A stretch of 64,000 nt of DNA, taken from assembly GCA_027382625.1 (NCBI GenBank), contig JAJKFJ010022323.1, positions 38,444 to 102,443 on the forward strand, in the 5' to 3' direction. The translations under genes were made by a program, and so were the position numbers. Positions 31,401 through 41,237 of the stretch are shown here, piece by piece. Every line of letters starts with the position of its first letter. Position 1 is the stretch's first letter. Source of the stretch: Tetmemena sp. SeJ-2015. Taxonomy: Eukaryota; Ciliophora; Spirotrichea; Sporadotrichida; Oxytrichidae. A model generated the notes under the pieces. It ran no database searches. It had not been told where the DNA came from and was given only the letters and a program-made list of their open reading frames with translations.

Positions 31401-34035
31401 TCCTCATGTCTGCCACCATAGTAGGGGAGACTCTCGTCACGATTGTATTAATTATAAGCAATCTCGCGGGCCTGCGTGCATTCTATTCTTCTGTGATTAA
31501 CTACAATGATAGTGCTACAATGCTGCTTTGTCTTGGAGCTCTGTGCGCTCATCTTCTGGCCCTTGTGGATGTAAGTGTATGAGCTGGATCGGTGTAGTAA
31601 ACCTCGTTGCGACGGAAGAGCTTGGCCAGCGTGGCCGGGCAGACAAGAGGGGCCCCAAAGTGCTCGTGGTAGTAGTGAGTCCGCTCCCTCAAGCTCATGT
31701 GGGCGGTCTCGCTGAGATGCTTCGCCGCGGTGATGCGCTCCTCGATCACTGTAGGGATTCTTCCCTCTGGCCTCTTGCATTTCTACTACTACGACTATAG
31801 ATATAAACGTTGCGGCGCCACCGGCTGGACTTCGATCATGGCGCACCGTGCTCGATTTTGATTCCCGTGGTCTCTTTGGCAACCTTGGTTTAAGATAGCT
31901 CATAAGGATTCGCGATCGTCGTCCCTGCTTCAATAAGTAGCCCAGTATCGGAGCTCAAGAATGGCAAGAAAAGGTTTGCTGGTCTGTTGATTAGCGTGTT
32001 GACCCTGGTCCTGAAGTTTGGGCCGAATAGTTTCTTGCATCTCTGGATAAGAGGTGCCTCATCAGCAAGCTCTCCATGTAATAGGAATGTAGGTTTTGGA
32101 GATTCGGACATAATGTACTGGTGGAGATGGCCTCCGAACAAATGCATTGCAGGGTCCAAGTCATCCTGAAGATATTCGTGGAGCTTCCTCTTGCGTTTTC
32201 TTGGAACCGTCTCCTCCATTTGTAACTTTATAAGTATCGAGACTGAATTAATTCACACTTATGATTACTTACTCAATACTCCTATAAATGAGCTATTAGG
32301 TGGTCTTTAGGGATCCCTTCTTGCAATTGGGTTTGTGTTTGTCGGCTTCATCTCTAGTCGTCTCTTTTACTTTACACTAAATGGATTATAATGATGAGTT
32401 TACTCAGATCTGATGCACAAAATATACCAAGTCAGAAAGTATGTGATGGAGCCTCTCAGCAAAGATTAGAAGAAGCTCCAAGAGCAATACGACAGGCAAA
32501 ATCATGATCTTGATTAGGGACCAGATGATGAAGGTAACGGCTCCGGAAAATTAAAGAAGAGGAATTTCAAAGAAGACGGCCCTGGTACTAATCTCAAATA
32601 AGACTCAAAAAGCAGCCACTAGAGAATGAACTCACTATCTGAGAGAAATTTTAAGTACATTTTTGTAATTAGAAAGATGCTAGGAACTAAGCTCTCACCG
32701 CCTCTTTAGGGAGACAACGAAAAGTACTCACTCAATCCTGATGAAATTCATGCTGAGTTTGAAGGAGCCACTCCTCCTAAAATGATAGCTGAAGAACAAG
32801 ATAGACAAGAAACTTAAGCTCTTCCGATCGAAGAAGATTAAAGTGTAATAAATTTTAAAGATATCAGACAGAGGGAGTACGCGCAGTCTTAAATATTCAA
32901 AACAAAGAAGAGAGTTAATGATTAAGATGCTGACAATCTACTACTGTCGTTTGTGTCTAGAATAATACAAATGCTTCAGTTGATAATTAAATAATGATGA
33001 ATGAGATTCAACTATGACGCTAGAGCTATTTGTTAGTACGTGAGTCAGTGTCTATGTGTAAGAAATCTAAGCAGCAAGCGCAACCTAAGGTACTACAAGA
33101 AGCATTATCTCTATCAAAAAGGAGAGGAAAAACTCAACCAAGAGCTTGATGTGATTTAGTTGGTTAAGACTTTGAGAAAATTCAAACTACTTGCTTAAGC
33201 CATGCTTTCATAGAACAATAAACCTCACCCTTTAAAATGCAAACCTCTTCTTCTTTATTGAAAAGTTTAGAATGCTGCTGAGATTTTAACGTCAGAACTT
33301 GCTTGAAACTGCCTCCGAATCTTCTGACTCCGATGACAACAACCTTGACACTATGAACTTAATGGAGAATCCCAACCCTCTAATTAGACTGGTTATTTAT
33401 GGAAAGCTTAAAAAGATGATGAAAGGTTTCGAAAGGAAGAAGTTAAAGTTTATCGAGCGTAATCTGATGAGAGGTGTTTTTCAGAGAAAGCTCAAAGATT
33501 TCTAAGAAGAGTAGCTAGACTAAGCCGAAAACAAGAGTCTTTTAGATCGCCTCAAAGCTTAGATGATTGAGAGCCATCAGCATTAAGAGCAGCAGTTAGA
33601 ATAAGATAACATGAAAATTTAATATATAATGATATGGTAGGAAATAAATGCATGTAAAGAAAGATTGGTATGGGTGATTCTTCCTCATAATTAATTTATC
33701 TCTAGCTAAATATTTCCAATGAAACTATTGAAGAAGGAGATATGAACGAATTCTAGACTACTAAACACTTGCAGTACAGCCCTAAAGGCTAGAAGGGTCA
33801 GAATTCTTAACTGATTGCATATGGACCTTAAATTCATGAATTCAATCCCTAGGAAAGAGAAGGGTCATACAAATAAAAAGGAATTACTCAAAGCGACTCA
33901 ATAGATCAGAGAGAAGAGAATAACTTGCCTAAGAAAGCGGCTTATGATTCAGAGAGGAGAAAGGCGTTTGATTTTAGCAACACTGATATTAAGCAAAATA
34001 GCAACACTCAAGTATTTTCTGAGAAAAATAACTGA
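25468..34035 (+). CDS. Membrane protein TM1 (ciliate two-helix family), split by a 5.6-kb element
   Basis: Largest of three paralogues. Exon 2 starts at 25468 (KLTNEKPRKSKCEGMG); a hydrophobic helix follows (IGAAVSIVLILILFGFGIF), then RFNPEVAKVS, GFDFAFGLNSQLDP, FFTVRQLGRYETD, a large Cys-containing extracytoplasmic region (DYQFQGNYYQEKFEYLELK), FVNNFLDLTEFDDGKQIKPF, and a second membrane segment encoded after the big insert (SLLAIGFVFVGFISSRLFY). The cytoplasmic tail (MHKIYQVRKYVMEP .. NPLIRLVIYGKLKKMM .. ERNLMRGVFQRKLKDF) ends at TGA 34033. At least ten IESs plus a 5587-bp insert at the codon pair SI/L must be removed. About 60 residues present in TM2 and TM3 (after KPFIDD) are missing or unreadable at 26406-26545. 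Biochemical function unknown. Confidence 0.8.
25591..25628 (+). other. IES, 38 bp, pointer AGACT (TM1)
   Basis: AGACT at 25586-25590 and 25624-25628. Removal gives DQYKTLIGAAVSIV. TM2 and TM3 carry IESs at the same spot. Confidence 0.9.
25761..25805 (+). other. IES, 45 bp, pointer AGAC (TM1)
   Basis: AGAC at 25757-25760 and 25802-25805. Removal gives RDMSDGTIFQPQQTGFDFAF; TM2 and TM3 are uninterrupted here. Confidence 0.9.
25883..25906 (+). other. IES, 24 bp, pointer ATGG (TM1)
   Basis: ATGG at 25879-25882 and 25903-25906. Removal gives LDPSYGFFTVRQ. The same position holds IESs in TM2 and TM3. Confidence 0.82.
26088..26128 (+). other. IES, 41 bp, pointer ATCACT (TM1)
   Basis: ATCACT at 26082-26087 and 26123-26128. 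Removal gives NYNCITNDDYQFQGNYY, matching TM2. Confidence 0.9.
26192..26229 (+). other. IES, 38 bp, pointer TAAG (TM1)
   Basis: TAAG at 26188-26191 and 26226-26229. Removal gives YLELKLYKCKNIT; TM2 and TM3 read YLELKLWKC. Confidence 0.9.
26406..26545 (+). other. Anomalous stretch replacing a conserved part of TM1
   Basis: Between KPFIDD and YDDGYTETDGY, where TM2 and TM3 encode about 60 residues (SLFFxLES .. KKANFY .. FHQV). Here there are A/T runs with CCAAAACC and TTTGGGGAAAA. A KKEGNF stretch near 26473 faintly echoes KKANFY. Either the segment lies elsewhere in the germline, or the sequence is poorly determined. Confidence 0.45.
26624..26664 (+). other. IES, 41 bp, pointer ATGAT (TM1)
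   Basis: ATGAT at 26619-26623 and 26660-26664. Removal gives RFDNRYDQYSRKVYSIL. Confidence 0.87.
27648..28786 (+). CDS. Transposon-borne ORF of unknown function, 379 codons
   Basis: Open from just after a TGA at 27645-27647 to TGA 28784-28786 when TAA/TAG are Gln. Arg- and Leu-rich, with a CPAC pair near residue 80 that could be half of a zinc ribbon, and stretches such as RYRRRQFCLTMLTHYARG and GGVDLIDIPARQRIFKV. Unlike the host genes it uses many G/C-ending codons. Upstream (27000-27640) is also open in places but compositionally odd. It could correspond to the largest ORF of a TBE-type element; no kinase or C2H2 motif was seen. Confidence 0.5.
28787..30100 (+). pseudogene. Broken open frames in the transposon middle
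   Basis: Short frames in changing phase (for example IFRKDSFVIDYYKSF, VRDKDSYFEMYLLQIRM, MKLAVYYGQINPIGRVKV), each closed by TGA. It looks like the continuation of the upstream ORF after frameshifts, from mutation or base errors. Confidence 0.35.
30128..30868 (+). CDS. Transposon-borne ORF, about 247 codons (possible TBE 22-kDa-type protein)
   Basis: Open from at least 30128 to TGA 30866-30868, using in-frame TAG and TAA as Gln. Contains FIKNKQELYEATQRNGFFLP, GKVWCAKYEEIRLLPSPRPP and DKKNLGIDEQHLPDRAW. A small ORF lying convergent to the transposase fits the three-gene plan of TBE elements, but the assignment rests on context. No ATG directly upstream; an intron or frameshift may hide the start. 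Confidence 0.45.
30922..32219 (-). CDS. Tc1/mariner-type (IS630 superfamily) transposase, frameshifted
   Basis: The start ATG is at 32219 (MEETVPRKRKRKLHEY). The N-terminal part ends in a likely helix-turn-helix (NPYELSQTKVAKETTGI). A second DNA-binding stretch follows (EERITAAKHLSETAHMSLRE, CPATLAKLFRRNEV). The DDE region shows VISETISSQRGLAHHLVIPG, FILFMRQLLE, then YMDNP and VHKKSPKVKG in adjacent frames, which fits the second Asp motif, and finally NPEDIERLWA with conserved spacing from the end (stop at 30922). At least three frame changes are needed, so the gene is decayed or the sequence has indels. Catalytic residues could not all be confirmed. Confidence 0.6.
32286..32296 (+). other. 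Very short IES, 11 bp, pointer CTAT (TM1)
   Basis: CTAT at 32282-32285 and 32293-32296. Removal gives SILLLGGLQGSLLAIG; without it the frame is lost. Confidence 0.7.
32371..32403 (+). other. IES, 33 bp, pointer TTTAC (TM1)
   Basis: TTTAC at 32366-32370 and 32399-32403. Removal gives SSRLFYSDLMHKIYQVRKY, identical to TM3 around the joint. TM2 has an IES at the same site with pointer GTCTC. Confidence 0.92.
32964..33002 (+). other. IES, 39 bp, pointer GAAT (TM1)
   Basis: GAAT at 32960-32963 and 32999-33002. Removal gives LLSFVSRMRFNYDARAI; TM2 and TM3 have no insert here. Confidence 0.9.
33620..33666 (+). other. IES, 47 bp, pointer ATT (TM1)
   Basis: ATT at 33617-33619 and 33664-33666. Removal joins DNMKI to GMGDSSSQ and continues open to the stop at 34033. 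Confidence 0.7.
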
Positions 34036-34152
34036 AGAAATTAAGCTTAAATTTTAAATGGAAGAGCAATAAGTTTGTCTTTAATTTGAAAATTCTTTGC
34101 ATTTCTTAATTCTCTATGAGCTTTATAATTAGAATAAATAAAGAAATAACTT

Positions 34153-37100
34153 TCAATAGTCTGAATCTGAATCGACATTTATATCTGCTCCATTATTGAT
34201 AGTGTTGCTTTGGTTTTAAGCCCCTGCAGTGCTGTTTAAATTTTACTTTTTAGAGGCAGAAGTTCCATTATTCATATCGCTTTAAGAATAAATAGAGCCT
34301 TATTTCTCAGAATTTATAAGAAATTGGGTCAATAAACTTTTCAATGATGTCATCCCAATCTATTGGAATAGTCACTCTTACTCTTTGAGTCTGGAGATTT
34401 TCTTCAAACTACTTGTTCATGGCTCCATCTGCTTGCTATGCATTCATTCTTTTTGCAAAGCTAAACTAGCCGCTGCCTTTTTGCTCTGGAGCCTTTTTTA
34501 AGTTGGAGCTCGAATGAATAGACTTGCTTAAAATAAAATGCCACCTGATTTATTCATATCTAGGTTATTCGACTATCTCTTTGATAGAGCTTCATCCTCA
34601 CTCTCATTTTATATTAATGAGATCATCAGAATGAAATATTATTTGAGCTAGCTTCGCTTTGGCTGCCGTTCTGATGCTTATTTATGAGATGGTCTTCAAT
34701 AATCATCAATTTAGATTGATTAATTAACATAAAATTCAGAGTTGATACTATCGTTTATATTGGGATAGACCTTAGATTAAGAAGTTTGGTCAAAAAGATT
34801 GTTAAAATTCGTGCCTAACTCACTTGCTCCAGTCAAGTTCTTCACATTGAAAAATCTCCCTTCTTTAATTTTGGAAAATAATTTACATTGATTGGAGTTT
34901 CGCTGCCCATATAATCCTAGCTCACATCTTGGTTCAATATTTTTGTTGTGGCTTTGCGAGCAAATTTATTGACAGAACCTTAAGCCTAATCTTTTCTATC
35001 ATCTACCAGAGTTTATCTGTAGATGTATGGCTGATAGTAGTTATTCTTGTAGTACTTAGGCATGTTTTCCTCATTAGAAGGCCGGGGTTTGTTTCTCGCT
35101 CCAACAAAGAACTTAGAGAAATGAAACCAATATTTAATGAAAGAACTTGTAGAAGATTTTTAGCAGCTCTTAAATTTCATCCATACTTTCCAAACTTTCA
35201 TACTAAGCTCCTTAAAGTCTTTGCTTCAAGGGCTTCTTCTTAGAGCTGTTTCTTGACCTGCTTAAAAGAGAGTGACTCAATTAGCTTCCCTGGTGACCCA
35301 CACTATTATCATTACTTCCCTTCAAAGTATTGAACCTTGCTTCATTTTTCATCATTAAACACACTCACTATTCGATCAAACTACATTAGCATAAATTAAT
35401 CATAGTGAATCTCTGCTACTTTATTGAATTAAAGTCAGTGGTACTTCTTCTACTTTCAGAGTGAGCTTGCTCTAGTCTGAGCATCTTCTTTGTCTTTTCA
35501 AAAATTGGTTCATTTTCTATCACTGAGAGCACTTTCTCTCTTCCTTCCCTACCTGTTGCCTATTTAATGATCTCAGTGATTCTAGTGAGTTGCCTAATAG
35601 GATGAGTTATCTTTCTAGTGAAGCGAAGTATTAGCACCCAGATAGCAAGGAAAAGCAGAATGGAACAGCCGAAAACGATGTAGAGTAGGTTTCTAAACTG
35701 TGAATTTATCTCATCTAGCAATTCTTAAGAATAGGTAGAGGTAGTTGGAATTGATTGTGTCATAATTATCACAAAAAGGGGATCTGAAGTTCCTCCGTAG
35801 GCTCTGTACATAGTGGCATATATCCTGTGCATTTAATCATCTCTAAAAGAAGTATTACTCAAACCTTAATCTTACAAATAACCGAGATTTAAATAGGAGG
35901 AGCTTGAGGGAAGCGCGTTGGTTACGTTAGTCAGCAATTATGCGGGTGGAGTGATACTGGCAGGAAGATTAGAAGTTATTAACTGCGCATCTGATAAGCT
36001 AATAACTTTAGTTCCACTTGATGATACTGAGTTGATAGCCTAATACAGCATATAATATGTGCCAGGATCTTGCTGAACCAACTAAAGCGGATAAGATTAC
36101 TCATTATAATTGTCTTACAGGATCGATAAGTTTGTTAAAAATTTAAATCTAAAACTGGGCACCTATGATTCCAATTGGAGTGTGGTTGACTTTCCTTAGG
36201 TGTAAATGATTTTAGTAAAAGTGATAACGTCTCCGTAGTATCCCACTCCAAAGGGGTCTCTTTACTTTTGGAAGAATGTAAAATTGTTTCTGTTCAAAGT
36301 AGTTGACCAGAAGCCACCAAATTAATCCATTTAAGATTGAATAATATTAGTAAATAATTGCTTAATTTAAGAGGTGCATCCTCCTAATGAGCTCTGGTTG
36401 CCCATGCAAATAATTATAAAGCATGCTTATAAATTGATAGATGCTAACATATTGTTATGCTGGATAGAGAAATAAAAGATTCTTGCAAGTTTGAGTAGTT
36501 CCACTTGTTTAATTTGCTTGCAGCATAATGAAAAATCTTGCAACATTTATGTCCGAATCTTTTCCAAGTCTTGTTAAAATAACTCTCTTCCAAAATTTAA
36601 ATTAAATGCATAGATTGAATGTTGCTATTAAATGCATTAAGTGTGAAGGTAGATTGAACGTATTATTAACCTAGAGAGCCGAGCTACGCATAAGCATCCT
36701 CAGAGTAATAAACAAGCTAATCCGTGGAAACTCCTCCAGAGTTGAAAGTCACATTTTTCTCAGTATATATTTTAGATGCACTTATGTTGAGGGGATAAGG
36801 TGAAAAGTTTACAGGATCTACAATTAGAAGTCATGGAAGTTTGATAGAATTTAGTTCTTACTTATAGCTTCCTAGAGCATCATTCTAGATTTATCTAGGA
36901 GTTGATCTGCCACTTAACTCAACAAATCTATTGAGAGGGACGACTCACTATAAAGTTAATTATCTTTTGATATTTCATACGTTCCCAGGTCTGCTAAATT
37001 ATTGTTGTAAATAGTCATTATCTACTCATCCAGTTTCTCATAGGTTGACTCAACTAGGAAGTTTAAGTTCACCTATTCAGAAAATATTAGACCACAATAA

Positions 37101-37266
37101 TTTTCACGCAACCATTGAGCTAAAACTTACAGCAATTACAGCTATCAGTATCACAAGAACGCAAAACAAAGCGCAACTAACTGAGCAAAATATTTGCCAA
37201 CGTAGCGTCCATTTTGCAAAACCTAGCTTCTGCTTTATTTTGTCCCAAACCCAAGGACCGATTCAT
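34153..37266 (-). CDS. Sensor-like membrane protein with extracellular domain, two membrane helices and HAMP-like linker
   Basis: Near the start (ATG at 37266) a one-base slip leads to WDKIKQKLGFAKWTLRW and a hydrophobic helix (SCALFCVLVILIAVIAVS). A long outside region follows (about 36900-35740, with YEKLDEQIMTIYNNNL and RIYATMYRAYGGTSDPLF). The second helix, LLYIVFGCSILLFLAIWVLI at about 35690, leads into RFTRKITHPIRQLTRITEII, which has the pattern of a HAMP linker. This is the layout of Cache/HAMP receptors. The C-terminal 1.3 kb is Ser/Asn-rich and ends VDSDSDY before TGA at 34153. No kinase, cyclase or other output domain was recognised. Many frame changes remain to be resolved into IESs. 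Confidence 0.55.
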
Positions 37267-37539
37267 TAAAATTAAGCATACATTTCAAACTTTAAAATAC
37301 ATTCCACAGGTTATTATTTGAAAGATCTTCTTAAAGAAACCCATTTTAAATTACAAATAGTTTCATTAGATTGAGTTAATCCGAATACAATAATAAAAGA
37401 TGTTGTTTGAACTTAGAATTTAAGGATTTTATTAAATGAATGAGTTAAGAAATATACTTGTCAAATTATTCCAAAAATAGATTTTATAGCTGGCTGTTCT
37501 TAATATGTGTTATTATATAATGGATTGGCTTCTTAATGT
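37267..37539. other. Intergenic AT-rich DNA
   Basis: Between the 5' end of the sensor-like gene and the 3' end of TM2. No feature seen. Confidence 0.5.
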
Positions 37540-40500
37540 TCATTTTAAATAATCTATATTAAATTTGGTTAAATTTGCCTGAGCTGTAGTCAGAGTCATT
37601 ATAATTATGGAGTTGCGGGCGTTTAAATAAATAACCCAAACTAATAATAATTTCAGGTAGTCTTTTTGAATATCTTTCTCCTGATAGTTGAAACTTTCAA
37701 GTATGTCTCCAAAAAACAAATTTCTACTTTAAAGATTGTAACTCCTTTCAATCTCTAGAGCAAAGACTTATTTTGATAAAATGAAAAATTAGGAATATTG
37801 CTTATTCTGCTGTTTATCTGTGATCTCTTCTTAGAAGTCCTTAAGCTTTCGCTGGAAGACTCCTCTCATGAGGTTGCGTTCCATGTATTTCAGTCGCTTG
37901 CCCTAATAATTTAGCATCATCTTCTTCAACTTTCCATACACAGTCAGTCTTATAAGAGGATTAGGATTCTTATTAAAAATAAACCATGATTTTAAATAAT
38001 TTGAAAGATTCTCCATGAGGTTCATAGTGTCAAGGTAATAAAATAAAGGTTGTTGTCATCTGAATCTGAGGACTCTGACTCAGTCTCAAGAAGATTCTAT
38101 CTCTGGAAACGAAGCAGCATCCTAAATGCAAATCCATATGTGTGATCTTATGTTTAATTGGATCAAGATTTATTATTTTGAGAAAGTAGAGCTTATGTTA
38201 GTAGCTTGAACTTTCTTAAAAGCTTGACCAGCTGCACAACGTCCAATTAAAAAATGAAGAGTGATAAATTCTTTCTTAAGCATCTCGTCTCCCTTCTCAA
38301 ATAGATAGTGCTTTTTATAGAAACGTTAGTCGCGTCTGCTCTTCACATCTCTGATGCACAAGCAATGGAGTACGTACTGCATTATTGATTTCAAGTCGTA
38401 GTTGAATCTCATTCTGCCAATGAAAGATGTCAATAGGTTGTAGGCGTCATCGTGTGTTGGTATCTACTTATATCTGAACTCTTTAGACATAGCGTATTCC
38501 TTCAGCCTTGTTTAATAAAGAAGTAAAAAAATGAGATATACTAATTTCTTCTTCAATACTTAAGACTTCTCTTGGCTCTCCGATGATTGGTTAGGGAGTA
38601 AGATCTTACTATGCATGAATTGTATAAAACTTAGACTGGGTTCCATTCGGCTTAGTTAATTATAACTGGTTTAAGCGAGTATTCGTCATTTTCGCAATTC
38701 GCCGGAATACTAAGAGTTTTAAGCTGATGCGTCATGGCTGTATTGCTTGTGTGCTTGATCTAAGGAGCCTCTTTGAGTATCGAACTTTCCATTTTAAGGA
38801 GTAGATCCATTTATAAGCTTTGCTAATTTCACCATCGATGGAGAAGTTCTTGTGGTGGGTTGAAGTTTTATCAGTGCTGTTTTTCCATTGGTCTTAAGTT
38901 CCTTGTTTGGGATCATTTAAGATAGTTTGACTATCTTTGCCAAAATATTCTAGATCTTCAATAATATCTCTTGGCCCAGCCTGCTTAGAAATGTTGATTG
39001 ACGGCTCGTAATTAGGACTCTGCAAATGCTTTGCATCTTCTGAATAGTTCTTATTGGTAAATGGATTGCCCCTCGCTTCAGTTAGTTTGCGAGTGGTCGA
39101 CAATTGAATATAAGAACATTCATTATAAGAGACATGGGATCGATAGCTACTTTGTGCGACTTGAAAAACGTTTTGGGAGGCTTTTCCTCGGGCTCCATTA
39201 CGTACTTTCTCACTTAGTATATCTTGTGCAACATGTCGGAGACTTATCAAATAATTATCCATATATGAGACAAACAAGCGAGAAGAGAAGAAGCCGACAA
39301 ACACCATTCCTATTCCTAATAGGGAGCCTTAAAGACCACCAAGGTCTCCAAGCAAGTCTAGGATTGAATAGACCTGTCTTGAGTAGATGTCGTATCTGTT
39401 GTCAAATCTCATGTAAACAGCTGCGATGTAGCCATCAGTGTCCACATAAGCCGTATCGTAGTACCTTATTTAATTAACCTGATGGAAACTATTAATTTAT
39501 CTATAAGACAATTAGAAAGAGAGGGACTCCGACTGGCCAAATTGTATCAGATCATCTGCCAGGTCTGCTTCATTCGAGCCAATATAAGATCAATAAATAT
39601 ATGGTTTTAAGAATATAGAAGTTGGCTTTCTTTTCTCTGGCAGATTCAAGTTGGAAGAAGAGTGAATCGTCAATGAAAGGCTTGATTTGTTGTCCCTCTT
39701 TGAAATCAGTCAGATCAAAATAGGTATTAACGAACGCAATTAATATATTAAGAGAGTTGTGTAAATGCAAAACTAAAGCTCTTTGTGTTGAAGTAGGAAT
39801 CAATGACCGACTGAGACTTGCATCGCCTTAAAAATTACTATATATATCAGATAAATAAAGATTTGAAGGTAAAATATGTATCTGAACTAAGATAATTAAA
39901 TAAAAGCATCTAAGAGTTGAGTTTGCATTTATCAGAGTAGCATTACTTAATAAATTATAGACTTCAAGTAATTTTAAATTGAGATTGAATGAATTGCACT
40001 TCCATAGCTTAAGTTCTAGATACTCGAAGCTTTGAACATAGTAGTTGCCTTAGAATTGATAGTCATAGGTGTTAATGCATTAAAGTTGGGAAATACCAGT
40101 CAAAATAACCTCTTCTTAAGTTGGGGTAATCAAACCCAATCTCCGAGCACTTCCCAAAAGGAATGTCCCTCTTGGTAACTGATATCTTGGCCTGACCATT
40201 CGCATCGGTCTCATTCGTCTGGTACCTTCCTAATTATCTGATTGTGTAATGTCCAAATTGTGCATAATAATTTCATAATATTCATATCCAATAGTAGGGT
40301 CTAGTATCTCATTTTAAATTCCAAAAGCGAAGTCAAATCCAGAGTCTTGAGGCCTAAATGTGGTCCCGTCCCCCATTTCTCTAATCAGAGAAATTTTAGT
40401 CACCACAGGATTCACTCTGTTGAACAGCATAAAGCAGAGGTACACCCCGTAAGCTGCCAAAATGAAAATCAGAACCAGCGAGACTATCGCTCCTAACATC

Positions 40501-40825
40501 GTAAATATAAGTAAGTCCTAATTTTAAAGCCGTTTTGTACTGATCTTCTCCCTTATAAGTGAGTTAGACTGTTTGCCCGAACCAATCGAGTCCCTTAAAT
40601 TGATCATTCATAGAAATCAAACTAATTATATATTCATGCCTTCGCACTTTGTCTTTTGAGGTTTTTCATTCGTTAATTTCTAAGAAAAGGTTAATCTCAA
40701 ACTTAAACTTTTAAGTGCGACTTAGACGCAAGTAGTATGCTTTGTGATTTTTAATTACTAACCTTTGGTTTCTCAGGGGGTTTCAAATAGTTCATTGCTG
40801 CAGAAGTCTTATTGTTTTCCTTCAT
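37540..40825 (-). CDS. Membrane protein TM2 (paralogue of TM1 and TM3)
   Basis: Exon 1 starts at ATG 40825 (MKENNKTSAAMNYLKPPEKP) and is followed by an 83-nt intron, then KLTNEKPQKTKCEGMN. First helix LGAIVSLVLIFILAAYGVYL; then GFDFAFGI, LDPTIGHYTIRQLGRYQTN, DYQFQGNYYVQSFEYLELKLWKC, FVNTYFDLTDFKEGQQIKPF, DDSLFFQLES, KKANFYIGSNEADLADDLIQ, DGYIAAVYMRFDNRYD, second helix GSLLGIGMVFVGFFSSRLF, then the tail IYQVRKYVMEP .. NPLIRLTVYGKLKKMM .. ERNLMRGVFQRKLKDF. The stop used is TGA at 37540. Nearly full-length after removing at least ten IESs. Role unknown; the two helices imply that both ends are cytoplasmic. Confidence 0.8.
37971..38012 (-). other. IES, 42 bp, pointer AGAAT (TM2)
   Basis: The pointer (ATTCT on the plus strand) is at 37966-37970 and 38008-38012. 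Removal gives NLMENPNPLIRL, as in TM1 without insert. Confidence 0.92.
38037..38050 (-). other. Short IES, 14 bp, pointer ACCTT (TM2)
   Basis: AAGGT on the plus strand at 38032-38036 and 38046-38050. Removal gives SDDNNLDTMNLMEN, identical to uninterrupted TM1. TM3 has an IES at the same codon. Confidence 0.92.
39244..39271 (-). other. IES, 28 bp, pointer GTCTC (TM2)
   Basis: GAGAC on the plus strand at 39239-39243 and 39267-39271. Removal gives RLFVSDMLHKIYQVRKYVM. Confidence 0.92.
39587..39617 (-). other. IES, 31 bp, pointer TATATT (TM2)
   Basis: AATATA on the plus strand at 39581-39586 and 39612-39617. Removal gives KKANFYIGSNEADLADDLIQ. Confidence 0.9.
39825..39910 (-). other. IES, 86 bp, pointer GATGC (TM2)
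   Basis: GCATC on the plus strand at 39820-39824 and 39906-39910. Removal gives STLRCKSQSVIDSYF, matching TM3 (SVKCKDRSTIDAYF). Confidence 0.88.
39928..39998 (-). other. IES, about 71 bp, pointer near TGCAA (TM2)
   Basis: TTGCA on the plus strand at 39923-39927 and 39994-39998. Joining WKCN to STLRC needs one A fewer than the plain TGCAA join, so either the pointer is only AA or an A run is miscounted. Confidence 0.65.
40257..40291 (-). other. IES, 35 bp, pointer TTGGA (TM2)
   Basis: TCCAA on the plus strand at 40252-40256 and 40287-40291. Removal gives LDPTIGHYTIRQLGRY. Same site as IESs in TM1 and TM3. Confidence 0.92.
40503..40533 (-). other. IES, 31 bp, pointer ACG (TM2)
   Basis: CGT on the plus strand at 40500-40502 and 40531-40533. 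Removal gives DQYKTMLGAIVSLVL. Same site as in TM1 and TM3. Confidence 0.88.
40612..40637 (-). other. IES, 26 bp, pointer ATGAAT (TM2)
   Basis: ATTCAT on the plus strand at 40606-40611 and 40632-40637. Removal gives KCEGMNDQFKGLDWFG. TM3 has an IES here with pointer AATG; TM1 has none. Confidence 0.9.
40680..40762 (-). other. GT..AG intron, 83 nt (TM2)
   Basis: Minus strand starts GTTAGT and ends TTTCTTAG. Joins PPEKPK to KLTNEKP in frame; exon 2 begins with the same KLTNEKP as TM1. Confidence 0.8.
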
Positions 40826-41237
40826 TCTTATGCAAATTTGAGTTTCTGTTGTTGTTTTAAGAATTTTAAGGGTTGCTCTGAATTAGTTTAATTGTTTTGG
40901 GTTAATTGTGTGGTGGAACAAGCAAAACTATATATAATTGAAAGTATTTTATTTGTCCTTTTATATAAGATTTAAGTGGGAGTTATAAAAAATAGTACTT
41001 GTCCCGACAAAGTGGCCTGACGTTGGAAAACATAGGACGCACTTTTATGAATTTCTTCTTTCTCAAGAAATTTCTTATCATGAAGGAGTAAAAATTATTG
41101 CAGTCAACAAACTATATACCAGAAAATAGCAATAAAATTTGAGTATATTCTCAATAACTTTAAGATTAACTTCATGAATAATTCACTTTAGAGAAAACTC
41201 TTATAGAGAGACATCTGAAATATCACGTTTTTAGTTT
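40826..41237. other. Intergenic DNA upstream of TM2 and beyond the FAM21-like pointer
   Basis: AT-rich, with no open frame. It holds the TM2 promoter side and germline DNA following the scrambled junction at 41238-41250. Confidence 0.45.

Larger units (their letters stand above)
26691..32277. mobile_element. 5.6-kb transposon-like insertion inside TM1 (TBE-type candidate)
   Basis: Bounded by TACTCAAT at 26683-26690 and 32270-32277. Removing it, plus an 11-bp IES just downstream, joins KVYSIL to LLGGLQGSLLAIG in frame, as in TM2 and TM3. Much of the interior is clearly richer in G+C than the flanking genes and uses TAA/TAG within open frames. It holds a Tc1/mariner-type transposase on the minus strand and at least two other open frames on the plus strand, the general layout of the TBE elements of Oxytricha germlines. 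Terminal inverted repeats with C4A4 could not be demonstrated: AAACCCCAATC near 26810 is the only hint. The left 1 kb (26690-27700) is homopolymer-rich and may be inaccurate. Confidence 0.75.

Noticed and set aside
34929..35243. Plus-strand hydrophobic 104-residue frame
   Set aside because: It lies antisense within the sensor-like gene and has no homologue-like features of its own.
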